From JAAYLC01 sp964636665 (lineage in GTDB: Bacteria > Bacteroidota > Bacteroidia > Flavobacteriales > Flavobacteriaceae): DNA of 45,052 bases. Each line of letters begins with the position of its first letter. The stretch's first letter is position 1. The stretch covers positions 1 to 45,052 of the forward strand of contig CAZWVT010000010.1 in the NCBI GenBank assembly GCA_964636665.1, given 5' to 3'. Shown one piece after another: positions 1 through 7,720 of the stretch. Under the pieces are notes generated by a model, which was not told where the DNA came from, did no database searches, and saw only the letters and a program-made list of their open reading frames with translations. The position numbers were made by a program, and so were the translations under genes.

Positions 1-60
1 GGTTTTAAATTTGGTTTAAAATGGTTCTTTCAAAAAAAGATTGTAGTTATTCTTGGCTAA
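1..60 (+). CDS. C-terminal end of an unidentified gene (partial)
   Basis: Frame 1 from the left edge is open for 19 codons and ends in TAA at 58-60; the other two forward frames stop almost at once. The residues (GFKFGLKWFF, then QKKIVVILG) are aromatic and hydrophobic with a basic break, as in the tail of a membrane or barrel protein, but this is too short to identify. A hairpin with a T-run follows at 171-205, which fits the end of a forward transcript. It could be chance. Confidence 0.3.
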   Translation, partial: GFKFGLKWFFQKKIVVILG

Positions 61-170
61 TTCAAGAAATTACAGTTTATAATCGTTATTTTCAATAATG
101 TTTTGTTAAGACAAATTAACATATTATTTTTTAAACGTAATCATTAAATTTTTTAAATGGCTATAAAAAG

Positions 171-205
171 AAAATATCCCAAGACTAAAATCTGTGGGAT
201 ATTTT
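171..205. terminator. Bidirectional hairpin terminator
   Basis: An 11-bp perfect stem (171-181 with 195-205, core ATATCCCA/TGGGATAT) has a 13-nt loop. Its forward arm is followed by T residues, and its reverse side also runs into T-rich sequence. It lies between the end of a possible forward gene and the 3' end of the minus-strand DoxX gene, so it can serve both. Confidence 0.7.
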
Positions 206-225
206 TTCATGCTTTTGCAGAGCTA

Positions 226-606
226 TTAATAAAATAAAATTTTGTAATGCCTCCAATATTTATACATCAACGCAGCGTTCATAAGGACGATAAGAGTCGC
301 CATAATCAATCCGTTGTTGTCAAGAAATAAATGAAACATAAAAATGTTAAGTGAAATAGGAGCGAAAAGCACTAAGGCAAATGGCACCCATTTTCTTAAT
401 AAAAGCAACAATCCGATAAAAATTTCAAAAAGTCCGATGACGAACAATATATAACCGGAAGCTGTGAGCGAGTTCAAAAAATTCGATGCTTGTGAAGAAA
501 ACTCGGGTTCGGGAATAAAATTAAACGGCAATACTTTGTAGAGACCGAATATCAATAGTACGAGTCCAAGAATAACTCGTAAGATTCTGGTAAAAGTTGA
601 GTTCAT
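226..606 (-). CDS. DoxX-like small integral membrane protein
   Basis: A 126-residue protein with four predicted hydrophobic segments (about residues 8-26, 48-66, 72-90 and 96-113) and the pattern of DoxX/DoxD-related proteins: a first helix with RVILGLVLLIFGLYK, then GxFEIxIGLLLL in the third segment. The open frame reaches back to 666, but the ATG at 606 (MNSTFTRILRV) places the first helix as in relatives, so I chose it. DoxX-like proteins are broad; some are linked to quinol oxidases or redox stress, but the sequence gives no specific role here. It is a single-gene unit convergent with whatever lies to the left. Confidence 0.75.
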   Translation of the reverse strand: MNSTFTRILRVILGLVLLIFGLYKVLPFNFIPEPEFSSQASNFLNSLTASGYILFVIGLFEIFIGLLLLLRKWVPFALVLFAPISLNIFMFHLFLDNNGLIMATLIVLMNAALMYKYWRHYKILFY

Positions 607-704
607 AGGTGAGGATGTTTTTGTTAACGATATGAATATAGTCAAAAAAAACAATAGTCGCCTCACGATAATCGTTAAAAAATTAACACGTCGTTTTTAA
701 TATT

Positions 705-1697
705 TTAGGAAACAAATTTTTTGTCTATCAAATATTCGGCAATTTGAACCGCATTCGTCGCAGCACCTTTTCGCAAATTGTCAGCAACAATCCACATGTT
801 TAACGTATTGGGCAAACTTTCGTCTCGACGGATTCTCCCCACAAAAACCTCATCTTTGTCATGAGCATAATATGGCATCGGATAGGTATTGGTATCGGGA
901 TTGTCCTGAAGTTTAACGCCCGGAGTATGATGTAAAATCGATCGAACCTGAGTCAAATCGAAATCGTTGTGAAATTCCACATTTACCGATTCGCTGTGTC
1001 CACCTTCAACGGGAATGCGAACCGCAGTTGCCGAGATTGCAAAACTCGAATCGCCTAAAATCTTTTTCGGTTCGCGCACGAGTTTCATCTCTTCTTTGGT
1101 GTATCCGTTGTCTTCAAATACATCACAATGCGGAAGAGCATTTTTGAAAATTGGATACGGATAGGCCATCTCCGCTTTGATTCCTTTCATCTCGTTATCC
1201 AACTGTTGAATGGCTTTGGTTCCCGTTCCTGATACGGATTGATAAGTAGAAACGATGACGCGTTTTAGTTTAAATTCCTTGTGCAAGGGTGCGAGTATCA
1301 TGATCAATTGAATGGTAGAGCAATTGGGATTGGCAATAATTTTATCATCTTTTGTAAGCACATGCGCATTGATTTCCGGAACGACCAATTTGATATTTGA
1401 ATCCATTCTCCATGCGGAGGAATTGTCAATAACCGTAATTCCGGCAGCTGCAAATTTAGGTGCCCATTCAGTCGAAATTGTTCCGCCGGCTGCAAAAAAA
1501 GCGAGATCAGGCTGTTTGGTTACGGTTTCTTCCAAAGTTGTGATTGTGTATGATTTCTGTTTAAATGCAATGGTATTCCCGACCGATTTTTCAGAAGCTA
1601 CGGGAATGAGTTCGGAAATGGGGAAATTGCGTTCTTCCAAAATTTTTAGAAGCATTTGGCCTACAAGACCGGTAATACCTACAATTGCTACAGTCAT
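705..1697 (-). CDS. asd: Aspartate-semialdehyde dehydrogenase
   Basis: This enzyme makes L-aspartate-4-semialdehyde from aspartyl phosphate with NADPH, the branch point to lysine/diaminopimelate, threonine and methionine. The 330 residues match the family length. An N-terminal Rossmann fold begins with VAIVGITGLVGQ (residues 3-14), the catalytic cysteine is C126 in NPNCSTIQ, and the substrate-binding region follows with a PVEGGHSESV motif (His as acid-base). It has its own -7 promoter box at 1716-1723, placed directly against the terminator of mscL upstream, so the two genes are separate units although they share a strand. Cytoplasmic. Confidence 0.97.
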   Translation of the reverse strand: MTVAIVGITGLVGQMLLKILEERNFPISELIPVASEKSVGNTIAFKQKSYTITTLEETVTKQPDLAFFAAGGTISTEWAPKFAAAGITVIDNSSAWRMDSNIKLVVPEINAHVLTKDDKIIANPNCSTIQLIMILAPLHKEFKLKRVIVSTYQSVSGTGTKAIQQLDNEMKGIKAEMAYPYPIFKNALPHCDVFEDNGYTKEEMKLVREPKKILGDSSFAISATAVRIPVEGGHSESVNVEFHNDFDLTQVRSILHHTPGVKLQDNPDTNTYPMPYYAHDKDEVFVGRIRRDESLPNTLNMWIVADNLRKGAATNAVQIAEYLIDKKFVS

Positions 1698-1715
1698 AAT
1701 CTTTATTTAAGACTG

Positions 1716-1723
1716 CAAAGGTA
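1716..1723 (-). promoter_or_regulatory. Bacteroidota -7 promoter box of asd
   Basis: The minus strand reads TACCTTTG, a full match to TAnnTTTG, 18 nt upstream of the asd ATG. The expected start of transcription leaves a leader of about 12 nt. The T-run of the mscL terminator immediately precedes it. Confidence 0.6.
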
Positions 1724-1731
1724 AAAAAAAG

Positions 1732-1762
1732 AACCCTCTTTGCCAGATTTACAAAGAGGGTT
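1732..1762 (-). terminator. Intrinsic terminator of mscL
   Basis: An 11-bp stem (1732-1742 with 1752-1762, AACCCTCTTTG/CAAAGAGGGTT) has a 9-nt loop. On the minus strand it is followed by TTC and a run of eight T (1721-1730 region), the classical intrinsic form. It lies 50 nt past the mscL stop codon. Confidence 0.85.
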
Positions 1763-1814
1763 TAGCATTAGAATTTGTGGTGTAGCGGTTTCCCACTAAT
1801 TTGTTGGGGGATTG

Positions 1815-2231
1815 TTATTTTTTGCGCAATTCGTCGCGAATTTCTTTTAGAATATCTAATTCAGATGGTCCCGGATCCGGTGCAGGAGCTTCTTCTTTCT
1901 TTTTTCTTATTTTTCCGTATGTTCTTACAATGACAAACAATACAAATCCGACGATAATCAGATTGATGATGGAATTTATCCATTTTCCGTAGAGGATTGC
2001 ATTTTCAGGTTTTACGACTTCTCCCTCAGTATCAATTTCTTCGGAAGACAATACTAATTTCATGTCAGAAAAATCCATGCCTCCTGTAAATTCACCGATA
2101 ATAGGCATCATCACATCTTGGGTAAATCCGGAGACTACTGCACCTACTGCCGTAGCCAATAATACTGCAACAGAAAGGTCAATCACATTTCCGGTCATTA
2201 TAAAATCGCGGAATTCTTTAAGAATTTTCAT
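1815..2231 (-). CDS. mscL: Large-conductance mechanosensitive channel
   Basis: MscL forms a homopentameric pore in the inner membrane that opens under high tension on osmotic downshock. The 138 residues show the family order: an amphipathic N-terminus (KEFRDFIMTGNVIDL), TM1 from about residue 16 to 45, a periplasmic loop with FSDMKLVL, TM2 about 84-104, and a charged C-terminal helix (SELDILKEIRDELRKK). TM1 reads DLSVAVLLATAVGAVV, so the positions equal to G22 and G26 of the E. coli channel are Ala here, and R13 and K31 are Thr and Ala. The protein is otherwise intact. The gene ends at a strong terminator and may be read on from alr, whose stop lies 45 nt upstream of its start. Confidence 0.96.
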   Translation of the reverse strand: MKILKEFRDFIMTGNVIDLSVAVLLATAVGAVVSGFTQDVMMPIIGEFTGGMDFSDMKLVLSSEEIDTEGEVVKPENAILYGKWINSIINLIIVGFVLFVIVRTYGKIRKKKEEAPAPDPGPSELDILKEIRDELRKK

Positions 2232-2276
2232 AATAAACTATTTATGGTTGATTATTCAAAAATATGGTAATTATTT

Positions 2277-3416
2277 CTAATTGTCACGAATTATTTTTCT
2301 CTCTATTCGGGAACTGATTCCGGAAATCAATTCGTAAGTTATGGTATCTGCGGCTTCAGCAAGCATGTCAGCGGGATTGTTTTCACCAAAAACGATGACT
2401 TCCTGTCCTTCTTCACAAAGAATTTCACTAACATCCACCATAATCATATCCATGCAGACATTCCCGATTATATGCGCTTTTTGTCCGTTAATCACGACCC
2501 AGCCTTTACCTTTTCCGAGCTTTCTGGGAATCCCATCAGCATGACCTACCGGAAGTGTCGCCGATTTGATTGGTTTATTTGCTATAAATCCGCGGTTATA
2601 TCCAACACTTTCTCCGGTTTGCAAATGGTGAATTTGAGAAATTACGGTTTTTAATGTGGTAACCGGACGCAGTTGTTTATTATATTCCGTTTCGTAGGTG
2701 TAGCCATACAATCCCATTCCTGCACGAACCATATCAAACTTTGTTTGTGAGAAATTAAATATAGCTGCCGTATTACTGCAATGAACCGCCGGCCGATAAC
2801 CGATATTGTCTGAAATAACAGCGACTACATTCTCTAATTGATGGATTTGATTTTGTGTGAATTCTTTTTCATTTTTATCTTCACTTGCTACTAAATGAGA
2901 AAAAATCGAATATACTTTAACAAGTTTTGTATCTGAAACCAGGGAAATAACTTCTTGTATTTGATTTGGGTTGAAGCCCAAACGGTTTAATCCGGTGTTG
3001 ATTTTAAGATGAATCGGATAGTTTTCAATTTCGTTTTCTTCAAGAAATTTGAGAAAATGATTCAAGATATTAACAGTGTATAAAGCAGGTTCTAAATTAT
3101 ATGCTACAAGAACATCAAAATTGGCAGGCAACGGATGTAGGACGAGAATCGGTAATTGAATTCCGGCTTCTCTTAATTCCATACCCTCTTTAGAGTAAGC
3201 AACTGCGAGGTAGTCAACGTCGAGATTTTCTAATTCTCTTGCAATTGTTACAGCTTCACTTCCATAAGCATTTGCTTTAACTACAGCCATAAAATTATGA
3301 TCCGGATCAATTTTGGATGTCAAAAAATTAAAATTGTGTGCGAGTGCGTCAAGATTTATTTCTAAGACAGTTTCACTCCATAAATTATTGAGATTGCTCA
3401 TGGTTTTTTGTGTCAT
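2277..3416 (-). CDS. alr: Alanine racemase
   Basis: A PLP enzyme that interconverts L- and D-alanine for peptidoglycan. The 379 residues fit the family. The PLP lysine is K47 in AVVKANAYGS, the second catalytic residue is Y273 in GESVGYNRGF, and the barrel-then-beta-domain layout is complete, with MDMIMVDVS near the C-terminus. The first ATG at 3416 lies inside the 3' end of tdk (32-bp overlap). An in-frame ATG at 3401 (MSNLNNLW) is an alternative that still overlaps. The overlap implies translational coupling in a tdk-alr transcript. Cytoplasmic. Confidence 0.96.
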   Translation of the reverse strand: MTQKTMSNLNNLWSETVLEINLDALAHNFNFLTSKIDPDHNFMAVVKANAYGSEAVTIARELENLDVDYLAVAYSKEGMELREAGIQLPILVLHPLPANFDVLVAYNLEPALYTVNILNHFLKFLEENEIENYPIHLKINTGLNRLGFNPNQIQEVISLVSDTKLVKVYSIFSHLVASEDKNEKEFTQNQIHQLENVVAVISDNIGYRPAVHCSNTAAIFNFSQTKFDMVRAGMGLYGYTYETEYNKQLRPVTTLKTVISQIHHLQTGESVGYNRGFIANKPIKSATLPVGHADGIPRKLGKGKGWVVINGQKAHIIGNVCMDMIMVDVSEILCEEGQEVIVFGENNPADMLAEAADTITYELISGISSRIERKIIRDN

Positions 3417-4041
3417 TTTCCACTTGTTGGGATTCCTTTTGAGTGGTGTTCAAATTTTGTTTTTCTTCGTTCATAGCTTTATAAAAAGCGGCACGGCTTA
3501 GCGGTTCGTATTCCATCGTTTCTCCAAGCAGTACAAGTGCATCACTTTTGGATTTTCTGTAGCTGTAATGGGCTAAATTTCCTGTTCGTGTACAAACTGC
3601 ATGAACTTTGGTAACGTATTCGGCAGTTGCCATGAGTGCCGGCATCGGACCAAAAGGATTTCCTTTGAAGTCCATATCCAATCCGGCGACAATCACACGA
3701 ACCCCGCGATTGGCAAGGTCGTTACAAACCTTGACAATTTCATTGTCAAAAAATTGGGCTTCATCGATTCCAACCACATCGCAATTGTCTGCCAAAATAG
3801 GAATGTTGGCAGCTGCGGGAACAGATGTGGATCGAATTACGTTTCGGTCGTGACTGGAAACCGTATTTTCACCATATCGGATGTCGACGGAAGGTGTAAA
3901 TATCTCTACACGCTGACGAGCAAATTGGGCTCTTTTCAAGCGACGAATCAACTCTTCGGTCTTTCCTGAAAACATAGAACCACAAATAACCTCAATCCAA
4001 CCAAATTGTTCTTTCTGATTTACGGTATTTTCGAGAAACAT
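3385..4041 (-). CDS. tdk: Thymidine kinase (type II, TK1-like)
   Basis: Phosphorylates thymidine with ATP in the salvage of dTMP. The 218 residues carry the P-loop GSMFSGKT (21-28), the Walker B/catalytic segment DEAQF (93-97, E94 as likely base), and the substrate lasso region around KVHAVCTRTG (146-154). The zinc-ribbon cysteines common in this family are not visible: the only cysteines are C20, C87, C106 and C150. A hydrophilic, Gln/Glu/Asn-rich tail of about 28 residues runs into the start of alr and has no domain I recognise. First gene of a tdk-alr unit with a possible promoter at 4169-4176. Confidence 0.95.
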   Translation of the reverse strand: MFLENTVNQKEQFGWIEVICGSMFSGKTEELIRRLKRAQFARQRVEIFTPSVDIRYGENTVSSHDRNVIRSTSVPAAANIPILADNCDVVGIDEAQFFDNEIVKVCNDLANRGVRVIVAGLDMDFKGNPFGPMPALMATAEYVTKVHAVCTRTGNLAHYSYRKSKSDALVLLGETMEYEPLSRAAFYKAMNEEKQNLNTTQKESQQVENDTKNHEQSQ

Positions 4042-4168
4042 GCCTTAACTTTACCCTTGATTAAGAAAAATAATTCATCAATTTTATTTAGGACATTCAA
4101 CAAGAAAAAATAATGTCTTGAAATGAAGTCATAGAACGATGGTTTATTTGAATGTAAAATTATAAAAA

Positions 4169-4176
4169 CAAAAGTA
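4169..4176 (-). promoter_or_regulatory. Possible -7 promoter box of tdk-alr
   Basis: The minus strand reads TACTTTTG, a full TAnnTTTG match, 128 nt upstream of the tdk ATG. It would give a leader of about 120 nt, longer than most in this window. The rest of the 207-nt divergent region (4042-4248) is AT-rich; TAACTTCG at 4204-4211 (+) is a one-mismatch box for the gene at 4249. Confidence 0.45.
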
Positions 4177-4248
4177 GAAATCAGGTTTAAAATAAAAAGA
4201 TAGTAACTTCGGACTTTATCTTGATAAGCAGCTTAAAATCAAATTATA

Positions 4249-5091
4249 ATGAAAGAAGAAATTAAAAAACAATTGCAATCGATTGCCAAACAACTGTTAG
4301 ATGAAGATGTTTCGGTGCAAGTTAGTCATTTGAAAGTGGAGGTTTCTAAATTATATGACAAATTGGTGCAGTTGGAATATCTTGAAAGTTTAATTCAGGG
4401 TGCTGCAACTCCAAAAATGGAGGAATCATTGGATTCCAAAAGTTTCAGAGAACGAAATTGGTTTGTAGAACCAAAACCGGTTCCACAATCACCACATCAA
4501 GAAGATTTGGCGGAACCGGCAATAGAAAAAATAAAAGATATTGTAGCGCATATTCCTGAAGAAACGGAAGAGACAGAGGGAATTATGCAGGATGGAGATT
4601 TTTCTGAAGATAAAATTCATTCTTCTCCTTTTGAAAGTAAGGAAACAAAAGAAATTCCTTCAGAAAAAGAAGACTTACAAAAAAAGACCAAACAAAGTCC
4701 GAATGACTTGGAAATATTTGCAGAACATTATCAGCATATGCCGGAATTTGAACGTAAAAATAATGTAACACCACCTAAATCTGAAACAGATAATTTACAA
4801 AAAAAACAAACAATAACAGGGTCTGAATTTCCTCGTAAAAAATCTTTAAACGAAGCATTGAGTCGCGGTTTAAATATTGGTTTAAACGACCGTTTGGCAT
4901 TTGTAAAACACCTTTTTGAAGGACAAACAGAGGATTACACCCGTGTGCTTTCACAGTTGGAAACGTTTGATACTTTTGAAGAAGCAGCCGATTTTATTAA
5001 TGAGAATGTAAAACCCGATTACAATCATTGGGAATCAAAAGAAGAATATGTCAATCGATTTATGATGTTTGTCCAAAAACAATTTGATTAA
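4249..5091 (+). CDS. Conserved acidic protein of unknown function
   Basis: 280 residues with three parts. An N-terminal helical segment (about 1-50, heptad-like, QLQSIAKQLLDE and VSKLYDKLVQLEYLESLI) is likely a coiled coil. A long middle part (about 55-195) is rich in Glu, Lys, Pro and Ser and looks disordered. A folded C-terminal part (about 198-280) contains LNDRLAFVKHLFEG, a TFEEAADFINENVKPDYNHW stretch and EEYVNRFM. I recall similar C-terminal regions in flavobacterial hypothetical proteins but know no function. There is no signal peptide, so it is probably cytoplasmic. It lies only 3 nt from rsmI, which indicates one transcript; the partner could be the ribosome or RNA, but that is inference only. 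Confidence 0.8.
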   Translation: MKEEIKKQLQSIAKQLLDEDVSVQVSHLKVEVSKLYDKLVQLEYLESLIQGAATPKMEESLDSKSFRERNWFVEPKPVPQSPHQEDLAEPAIEKIKDIVAHIPEETEETEGIMQDGDFSEDKIHSSPFESKETKEIPSEKEDLQKKTKQSPNDLEIFAEHYQHMPEFERKNNVTPPKSETDNLQKKQTITGSEFPRKKSLNEALSRGLNIGLNDRLAFVKHLFEGQTEDYTRVLSQLETFDTFEEAADFINENVKPDYNHWESKEEYVNRFMMFVQKQFD

Positions 5092-5094
5092 ATT

Positions 5095-5766
5095 ATGTCC
5101 AAATTGTATTTGGTTCCGACGCCGATTGGCAATCTTCAGGATATGACTTTGCGCGCTATCGAAGTGCTGAAAAATGTGGATTTGATTCTTGCCGAAGATA
5201 CGCGTAACAGTGGAAAGCTTCTCAAGCATTTTGAAATTTCCACACCGGTACAGTCACATCATCAGCACAACGAACATCAAACGGTCGAACGTCTTGTCAA
5301 CCGAATCAAACAAGGCGAAACGATGGCGCTTATCAGTGATGCCGGAACGCCTGCAATTAGTGATCCGGGTTTTTTATTGAGTCGGGCGTGTATTGAAGCC
5401 GGCGTGGAAGTGGATTGTCTTCCCGGTGCTACAGCTTTTGTTCCCGCACTTGTAAATAGTGGCTTTCCGAGCGATCGTTTTGTTTTTGAAGGATTTTTAC
5501 CGGTCAAAAAAGGCCGACAAACTAGATTGATACAATTGGCAGAAGAACCACGAACGATAATTATATACGAGTCGCCTCATCGGCTCGTAAAAACATTGGA
5601 GCAAATTGCAATATATTTTGGTAAAGAGAGGGCAGTTTCTGTATCTCGTGAAATCACAAAATTGCATGAAGAAACCGTGCGAGGAATAGTAACGGAAGTA
5701 AAAGAATACTTTGAGAAAAAACCTGTAAAAGGAGAAATTGTTATCGTCATAAACGGAAAGAAATAG
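5095..5766 (+). CDS. rsmI: 16S rRNA (cytidine-1402-2'-O)-methyltransferase
   Basis: Uses S-adenosylmethionine to methylate the ribose of C1402 in the decoding centre of 16S rRNA. This is the tetrapyrrole-methylase fold, with LVPTPIGNL (6-14), LAEDTRNSGKLL, DAGTPAISDPG (82-92) and LPGATAFVPAL. At 223 residues it is shorter than the E. coli enzyme (286), lacking the C-terminal extension but keeping the full catalytic core, ending in KGEIVIVING. Second gene of a two-gene unit with the acidic protein upstream. Cytoplasmic. Confidence 0.95.
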   Translation: MSKLYLVPTPIGNLQDMTLRAIEVLKNVDLILAEDTRNSGKLLKHFEISTPVQSHHQHNEHQTVERLVNRIKQGETMALISDAGTPAISDPGFLLSRACIEAGVEVDCLPGATAFVPALVNSGFPSDRFVFEGFLPVKKGRQTRLIQLAEEPRTIIIYESPHRLVKTLEQIAIYFGKERAVSVSREITKLHEETVRGIVTEVKEYFEKKPVKGEIVIVINGKK

Positions 5767-5802
5767 AAGTTTTTATATTGTTTGCCGACTTGTAATAAAA
5801 AG

Positions 5803-5839
5803 AGACAGCCGCTTATTCGTATTGAAAAAGCGGCTGTCT
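5803..5839. terminator. Hairpin terminator between convergent genes
   Basis: A 12-bp GC-rich stem (5803-5814 with 5828-5839, AGACAGCCGCTT/AAGCGGCTGTCT) has a 13-nt loop. On the minus strand it runs into CTCTTTTTATTA, a good T-run; on the plus strand the tail is weaker. It mainly ends the DUF3078 transcript and probably also rsmI. Confidence 0.8.
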
Positions 5840-5856
5840 TCTATTGAGGTATATTT

Positions 5857-6777
5857 TTAAAAATTAAAAGTTACTCCCACACCAAGTGCTTCTCGAATTT
5901 GGAAACCGCGTGCGGCATTGTCATCGTAAATTGCTTGGAATGTAAGATTTGTTGTGATGAATTGATTGATTTTCATATTGAGGTTCATCAAATAATCAAT
6001 GTCGATATTTTGAGGTTCCTCTAAATAATTCACATAAAGATTGAGGATGTTCTCCATCACTACATTTTCAACGATTGTCAATTTGCTATATCCGGAAATA
6101 GACGCTCCAAATTCAAATCGGTAAGATTTGTTGGCATCGATTCCAAAATATTTGTTTTCATTATATGCATCCAATGCACCCGGAACGGATTCGTCCACGT
6201 AGGTGAATTTTTTATCGACAAAAACAAATTTTGCCGTTGCCGGTGCGATGTTTACATATAAATTGTTGTTCTTTTTCCAAAGCATCCCCGGACCGAATTG
6301 CAAATATGCCGGAGAAAAAATATGTGTTACTTCTGTACGATATCCTTCATCCTCCGGATTGAGATCTTTGTCAAATTCGTAACCTTTTGCAAGTTGGGTT
6401 TTGAAGTTTGTAAAGAAAGAATAATACCAATTGCTGTCTTGAATTTGTTGTCCGAGAATTGAATTTATTTCCAATCGGTCGTTGGTTTTTCTGGAATATT
6501 TATCGTCTTTGTTTTTGGAAATTCCGTAATCCAACAACAATCTGTTGTCCCAAGAAGTTTGATTTTGTCGGTAATTGAGGTCGTAAGTAATTTTTAAATT
6601 TCCCGAGTAATTTGTAGTTCCTCCGCCTTGCCATTCGTGATTGAACGCCGCTTGATTGACTAATAAAGAAACTGTTCCTTCAGATTTCCATCCATTAATC
6701 GTATCTGCTTCTTGTTCTTGCGCAGTCATAAACATGGGTAACGCAATGGCTAATACCCAAAGAATTTGATTTTTCAT
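5857..6777 (-). CDS. DUF3078 secreted/outer-membrane protein
   Basis: 306 residues starting at the ATG at 6777 (MKNQILWVLAIALPMFMTAQ), which gives a clear signal peptide with cleavage after TAQ; the frame is open to 6804 but that start would bury the signal. The mature part is rich in aromatic and polar alternation (NWYYSFFTNFKTQ, PAYLQFGPGMLW) and ends in GVTFNF, a terminal Phe typical of outer-membrane beta-barrels. I recognise the DUF3078 pattern (GGxxNxSxN, then KxDNxLxLDYG). Function unknown. It follows the suf genes on the same strand but has its own promoter box at 6802-6809. Confidence 0.85.
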   Translation of the reverse strand: MKNQILWVLAIALPMFMTAQEQEADTINGWKSEGTVSLLVNQAAFNHEWQGGGTTNYSGNLKITYDLNYRQNQTSWDNRLLLDYGISKNKDDKYSRKTNDRLEINSILGQQIQDSNWYYSFFTNFKTQLAKGYEFDKDLNPEDEGYRTEVTHIFSPAYLQFGPGMLWKKNNNLYVNIAPATAKFVFVDKKFTYVDESVPGALDAYNENKYFGIDANKSYRFEFGASISGYSKLTIVENVVMENILNLYVNYLEEPQNIDIDYLMNLNMKINQFITTNLTFQAIYDDNAARGFQIREALGVGVTFNF

Positions 6778-6801
6778 AAAAAACTTGGTTTTAAAAGGGT
6801 G

Positions 6802-6809
6802 CAAAACTA
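6802..6809 (-). promoter_or_regulatory. -7 promoter box of the DUF3078 gene
   Basis: The minus strand reads TAGTTTTG (TAnnTTTG), 24 nt upstream of the ATG at 6777 and downstream of the last suf-linked gene. It suggests that the DUF3078 gene is at least partly independent of the suf operon. Confidence 0.5.
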
Positions 6810-6848
6810 ATAATATTGCATTAAAATAATCAAATTTTAAAGGATTAT

Positions 6849-7370
6849 TTAACTATTTGGTTGCCTTGCTTTTTTATAAAGCGGAACAGAAGAGCATGCT
6901 TCTCCATACATAATACTTCGCGCTAAAGGTTGTAATTTTTGCATCAGCAATACAAAAGCTGTTTCAGGAATGGGTTTATCGGCACAACCTTTAATGATTA
7001 CAGGCTTGTTTTGATAATCGGATAAATCGAGCGAGTTGATAATATCTGAATAAATAATTGTTTCCAATGTTTTTAAACTTCCCACTGCTACTTGATTTAC
7101 ATAAGGAGTCAGATAAGAAGAAAGCAACAAATAAGCCCATCCGGGAATGATGGCTTCCGTACTGCAAGTAAGTGCTACATAAGCATCTTGATATTGAGAC
7201 CAATCGTGGTTTTTGGCTTGCTCCCGAAAATCTTTTTCTTTGAGAATCAAACCCTCCCATAGCCAATCAGAGATGTCAAAAAGAATGCGTCTTCCTTCCG
7301 GATAATAAGCTTCTAAGTCGATAACTGCCAATTTGCTGTTGGCAACTCTGTTTACAATTTCTTCCGCCAT
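6849..7370 (-). CDS. DUF2480 family protein, suf-linked
   Basis: 173 residues, cytoplasmic (no signal peptide or membrane helix). It has the features I associate with DUF2480: a start with EIVNRVANSKLAVIDLE, IDLEAYYPEGRRILFDISDWLWEG, and a C-terminal half with KGCADKPIPETAFV and MYGEACSSVPLYK. Cysteines C69, C129 and C160 are present, but no known cofactor motif. It starts 8 nt after the DUF59 gene, so it is the last tightly linked gene of the suf operon, which points to a role in Fe-S metabolism by association only. Biochemical function unknown. Confidence 0.88.
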   Translation of the reverse strand: MAEEIVNRVANSKLAVIDLEAYYPEGRRILFDISDWLWEGLILKEKDFREQAKNHDWSQYQDAYVALTCSTEAIIPGWAYLLLSSYLTPYVNQVAVGSLKTLETIIYSDIINSLDLSDYQNKPVIIKGCADKPIPETAFVLLMQKLQPLARSIMYGEACSSVPLYKKARQPNS

Positions 7371-7378
7371 TTTATTGC

Positions 7379-7702
7379 TTATAACATTCCGAGTTCAAAT
7401 CGCGCTACTTCACTCATCAAATCTTGTGTCCAAGGAGGATCAAAAGTCATTTCAACTTCAACATCTACAACGTTGGGAACCATTTTGATTTTATCTTTAA
7501 CTTCCTGAGGCATGCTTTCTGCCACCGGACAATTAGGAGAAGTGAGTGTCATCAAAATTTTAACTTCCCTGTCTTCATTTACGAACACATCATAGATTAA
7601 TCCGAGTTCATAAATATCCACCGGAATCTCGGGGTCATAAATGGTTTTTAAGGTTTGTACGATAGTTTCGCCTAATTCCTCCATATTTATTTCTGTACTC
7701 AT
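7379..7702 (-). CDS. DUF59/MIP18 family Fe-S assembly protein
   Basis: 107 residues with the MIP18/PaaD-like fold: IYDPEIPVDIYELGLIYDV (21-39), then TSPNCPVAESMP with the conserved C58, and VEMTFDPPW near the end. Proteins of this kind (SufT-related) help move or mature Fe-S clusters. It starts 18 nt after sufE and is followed at 8 nt by DUF2480. Relatives are often annotated as 'SUF system Fe-S cluster assembly protein'. Cytoplasmic. Confidence 0.93.
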   Translation of the reverse strand: MSTEINMEELGETIVQTLKTIYDPEIPVDIYELGLIYDVFVNEDREVKILMTLTSPNCPVAESMPQEVKDKIKMVPNVVDVEVEMTFDPPWTQDLMSEVARFELGML

Positions 7703-7720
7703 AACTTTTACTTTTTAGAA

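Noticed and set aside
1312..1710. 132-codon forward frame over asd
   Set aside because: Shadow of asd on the opposite strand.
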